This document shows, one piece after another, positions 21,768 to 22,720 of a stretch of DNA of 22,720 bases. Origin of the DNA: a virus; the IMG/VR virus record IMGVR_UViG_3300042522_000927, positions 1 through 22,720 of that record; one strand, 5' to 3'. Position 1 is the stretch's first letter. The number at the start of each line of letters is the position of its first letter. The translations under genes and the position numbers were made by a program. Below the pieces are notes generated by a model. The model saw only the letters and a list, made by a program, of their open reading frames with translations. It was not told the origin of the DNA and searched no databases.

Positions 21768-21995
21768 TTAGCTCTGCTCCCTTTGAATAAACGCCACCTT
21801 ACAGATACCGCGTGGGACCAACTTTATGTAATCCCCACAGTCTTCGCGATCGCAACGAACACCGTTCCATCCGATCTCCCTCTTTGCTCTACGTACTGCT
21901 GTAACATCAGTTGCTTCGATGCAGTACTTTTCGACCCAGCTGTAGTTAGCTTCGCCCCCGAATGTATCGGTGACTTCGATGAAGTAGTACGACAT
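21768..21995 (-). CDS. Small protein, 75 aa
   Basis: ATG at 21995. The sequence MSYYFIEVTDTFGGEANYSW followed by VEKYCIEATDVTAVRRAKRE and RCDREDCGDYIKLV has the form of a small alpha/beta phage protein family often met in phage early regions (YxIxVxDTxGGEANYxW...). The family label is from memory and no function is known. It is tightly followed by the 61-aa gene and preceded by another small gene four bases away. Confidence 0.6.
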   Translation of the reverse strand: MSYYFIEVTDTFGGEANYSWVEKYCIEATDVTAVRRAKREIGWNGVRCDREDCGDYIKLVPRGICKVAFIQREQS

Positions 21996-21999
21996 TGGT

Positions 22000-22224
22000 T
22001 TAGTTAAATACGTTGTGATCAGGGTTTGGGTAGATCATCCAGCGCTCGAACGCTCGATCAATCGCGATAATGTCCCTCCGTTCGAGAGAAGTTGCGACGC
22101 GACGAGAGAGTGAATCTGTATCTATAGAGAAAGCTTTGCAGTGAGTGTGTCTGTAGAGATTTAGGTTGCTTCGAATGTAGCTAACCATTTGACGCTGGAG
22201 ATAACCGAGAGGACGAGTACTCAT
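22000..22224 (-). CDS. Small protein, 74 aa, divergent from plus-strand genes
   Basis: From ATG at 22224: MSTRPLGYLQRQMVSYIRSN, then an Arg-rich middle (SLSRRVATSLERRDIIAIDR) and a C-terminal AFERWMIYPNPDHNVFN. The frame is open further upstream to a TTG at 22281, but the ATG gives a more natural N-terminus. The ATG overlaps the plus-strand ATG at 22223 within a CATG. No function is recognised. It is the first gene of the minus-strand block seen here. Confidence 0.5.
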   Translation of the reverse strand: MSTRPLGYLQRQMVSYIRSNLNLYRHTHCKAFSIDTDSLSRRVATSLERRDIIAIDRAFERWMIYPNPDHNVFN

Positions 22225-22414
22225 GATGTTCAGCGTGGAATCAAAGTTTGGGGAAGATTTGGTCTCCATACAGGCATACAAAGCCCAGTATCAGAAACAC
22301 AAAATTCCACGGTGTTGTTGCCACCGTACATGTCAGGACAAAAAACATCGCCGCCAATCCGAGAAAGATGTTGAGTTTGTTCTTGGTAGACACGTTCAGT
22401 TCCGGTTTAGATGA
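22223..22414 (+). CDS. Small Cys/His-containing protein, 63 aa
   Basis: It starts ATGATG at 22223, with AGAGGA about 10 bases upstream as a plausible ribosome site. The product has an amphipathic N-terminal part (SVESKFGEDLVSIQAYKAQY) and then a Cys/His-rich basic patch (KIPRCCCHRTCQDKKHRRQS) that could bind zinc or nucleic acid. No known zinc-finger spacing is clear. A different frame (22248-22454, TTG start) ends in TAATG at the next gene and competes with this one; this frame has the better start. Confidence 0.4.
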   Translation: MMFSVESKFGEDLVSIQAYKAQYQKHKIPRCCCHRTCQDKKHRRQSEKDVEFVLGRHVQFRFR

Positions 22415-22453
22415 GGAGATGGTGAGTAGACTTGCTAGTAAAGCACAAGATTA

Positions 22454-22720
22454 ATGGCTTACTTAAACCATAACCTTCCTACATTTACTTGTTACATACG
22501 CAATGAGTTTCTGTACAACCACAAGAAAGGGTTTGGAGAGGTGACTCTGTGCGATGTTCACTCTGTAGCTTCGTTAGAGAAACGTGTTCCTTTGTTTGAA
22601 ACATTCTTAGAGAACGGTGTTAACTGGACGCGCAGACCCATCCACGCATTCTGTTGGAAACCGGACGCACCCAAACCTACACTTGAGGAGTGTATGTGGT
22701 GGGATTGTTTCTCACCCTAC
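22454..22720 (+). CDS. Hypothetical protein, N-terminal 89 aa (partial)
   Basis: ATG at 22454, with no stop before the end of the window. The visible part begins MAYLNHNLPTFTCYIRNEFL and continues with KGFGEVTLCDVHSVASLEKR, RRPIHAFCWKPDAP and EECMWWDCFSPY, rich in aromatic residues and Cys. It looks like a well-folded phage protein, but I do not recognise the family. It is in the plus orientation, divergent from the minus block, so a control region should lie between about 22.0 and 22.45 kb. Confidence 0.65.
   Translation, partial: MAYLNHNLPTFTCYIRNEFLYNHKKGFGEVTLCDVHSVASLEKRVPLFETFLENGVNWTRRPIHAFCWKPDAPKPTLEECMWWDCFSPY

Noticed and set aside
22248-22454. Plus-strand frame of 68 aa ending in TAATG at the next gene
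   Set aside because: TTG start and a less natural composition; the overlapping frame at 22223-22414 has an ATG and a ribosome site. The choice remains uncertain.

Overview
This window looks like part of the genome of a lytic tailed cyanophage. The main reasons are a phage-type replication set (primase-helicase, family A DNA polymerase, RecB/Cas4-type nuclease, an OB-fold ssDNA-binding candidate, ThyX), dense packing of very small overlapping genes, a C39-type peptidase of the kind found in phage lysins, and two features that point to a phycobilisome-bearing host such as Synechococcus: a small NblA-like gene and a DUF4214-repeat protein. No integrase, lysogeny repressor, tRNA, rRNA, insertion sequence or CRISPR array was seen. 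No structural (capsid, portal, terminase) gene is recognisable, so the phage family cannot be fixed.

Layout. (1) 1-2683, plus strand: the end of a C39-type peptidase, then tiny overlapping genes, a small HNH nuclease and thyX. (2) 2701-2722: a hairpin between converging transcription units. (3) 2751-22224: a long, almost entirely minus-strand block read right to left. From its 5' side it holds several small genes, a coiled-coil protein, a strong terminator at about 20.3 kb, then a 407-aa protein, a 71-aa protein, a RavA/MoxR-type AAA+ ATPase and a ViaA-like VWA protein. After these come small genes, a winged-helix candidate, DNA polymerase I, a DUF4214 protein, an HTH protein with an inactivated HNH fold, two genes that include the SSB candidate, and a second strong terminator at about 8.57 kb. 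Next is a 137-aa protein, then (interrupted by the plus-strand nblA-like gene) a degenerate methyltransferase, a protein with an acidic tail, the nuclease, the primase-helicase and a hydrophobic protein. (4) 22223-22720, plus strand: a divergent unit that runs off the window.

How the genes could work together. The primase-helicase, polymerase, nuclease and ssDNA-binding candidate form the DNA replication and processing core, and ThyX would supply dTMP. The NblA-like protein would direct phycobilisome breakdown, freeing amino acids or changing light harvesting during infection. The RavA/ViaA-like pair, with the 407-aa partner upstream, forms a chaperone-like AAA+/VWA module whose target in an infected cyanobacterium is not evident. 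This module, the nblA-like gene, the two apparent pseudoenzymes (methyltransferase and HNH) and the structured RNA downstream of the 20.5-20.9 kb gene are the most interesting parts of the window. All functional names come from reading motifs by eye, not from database searches.
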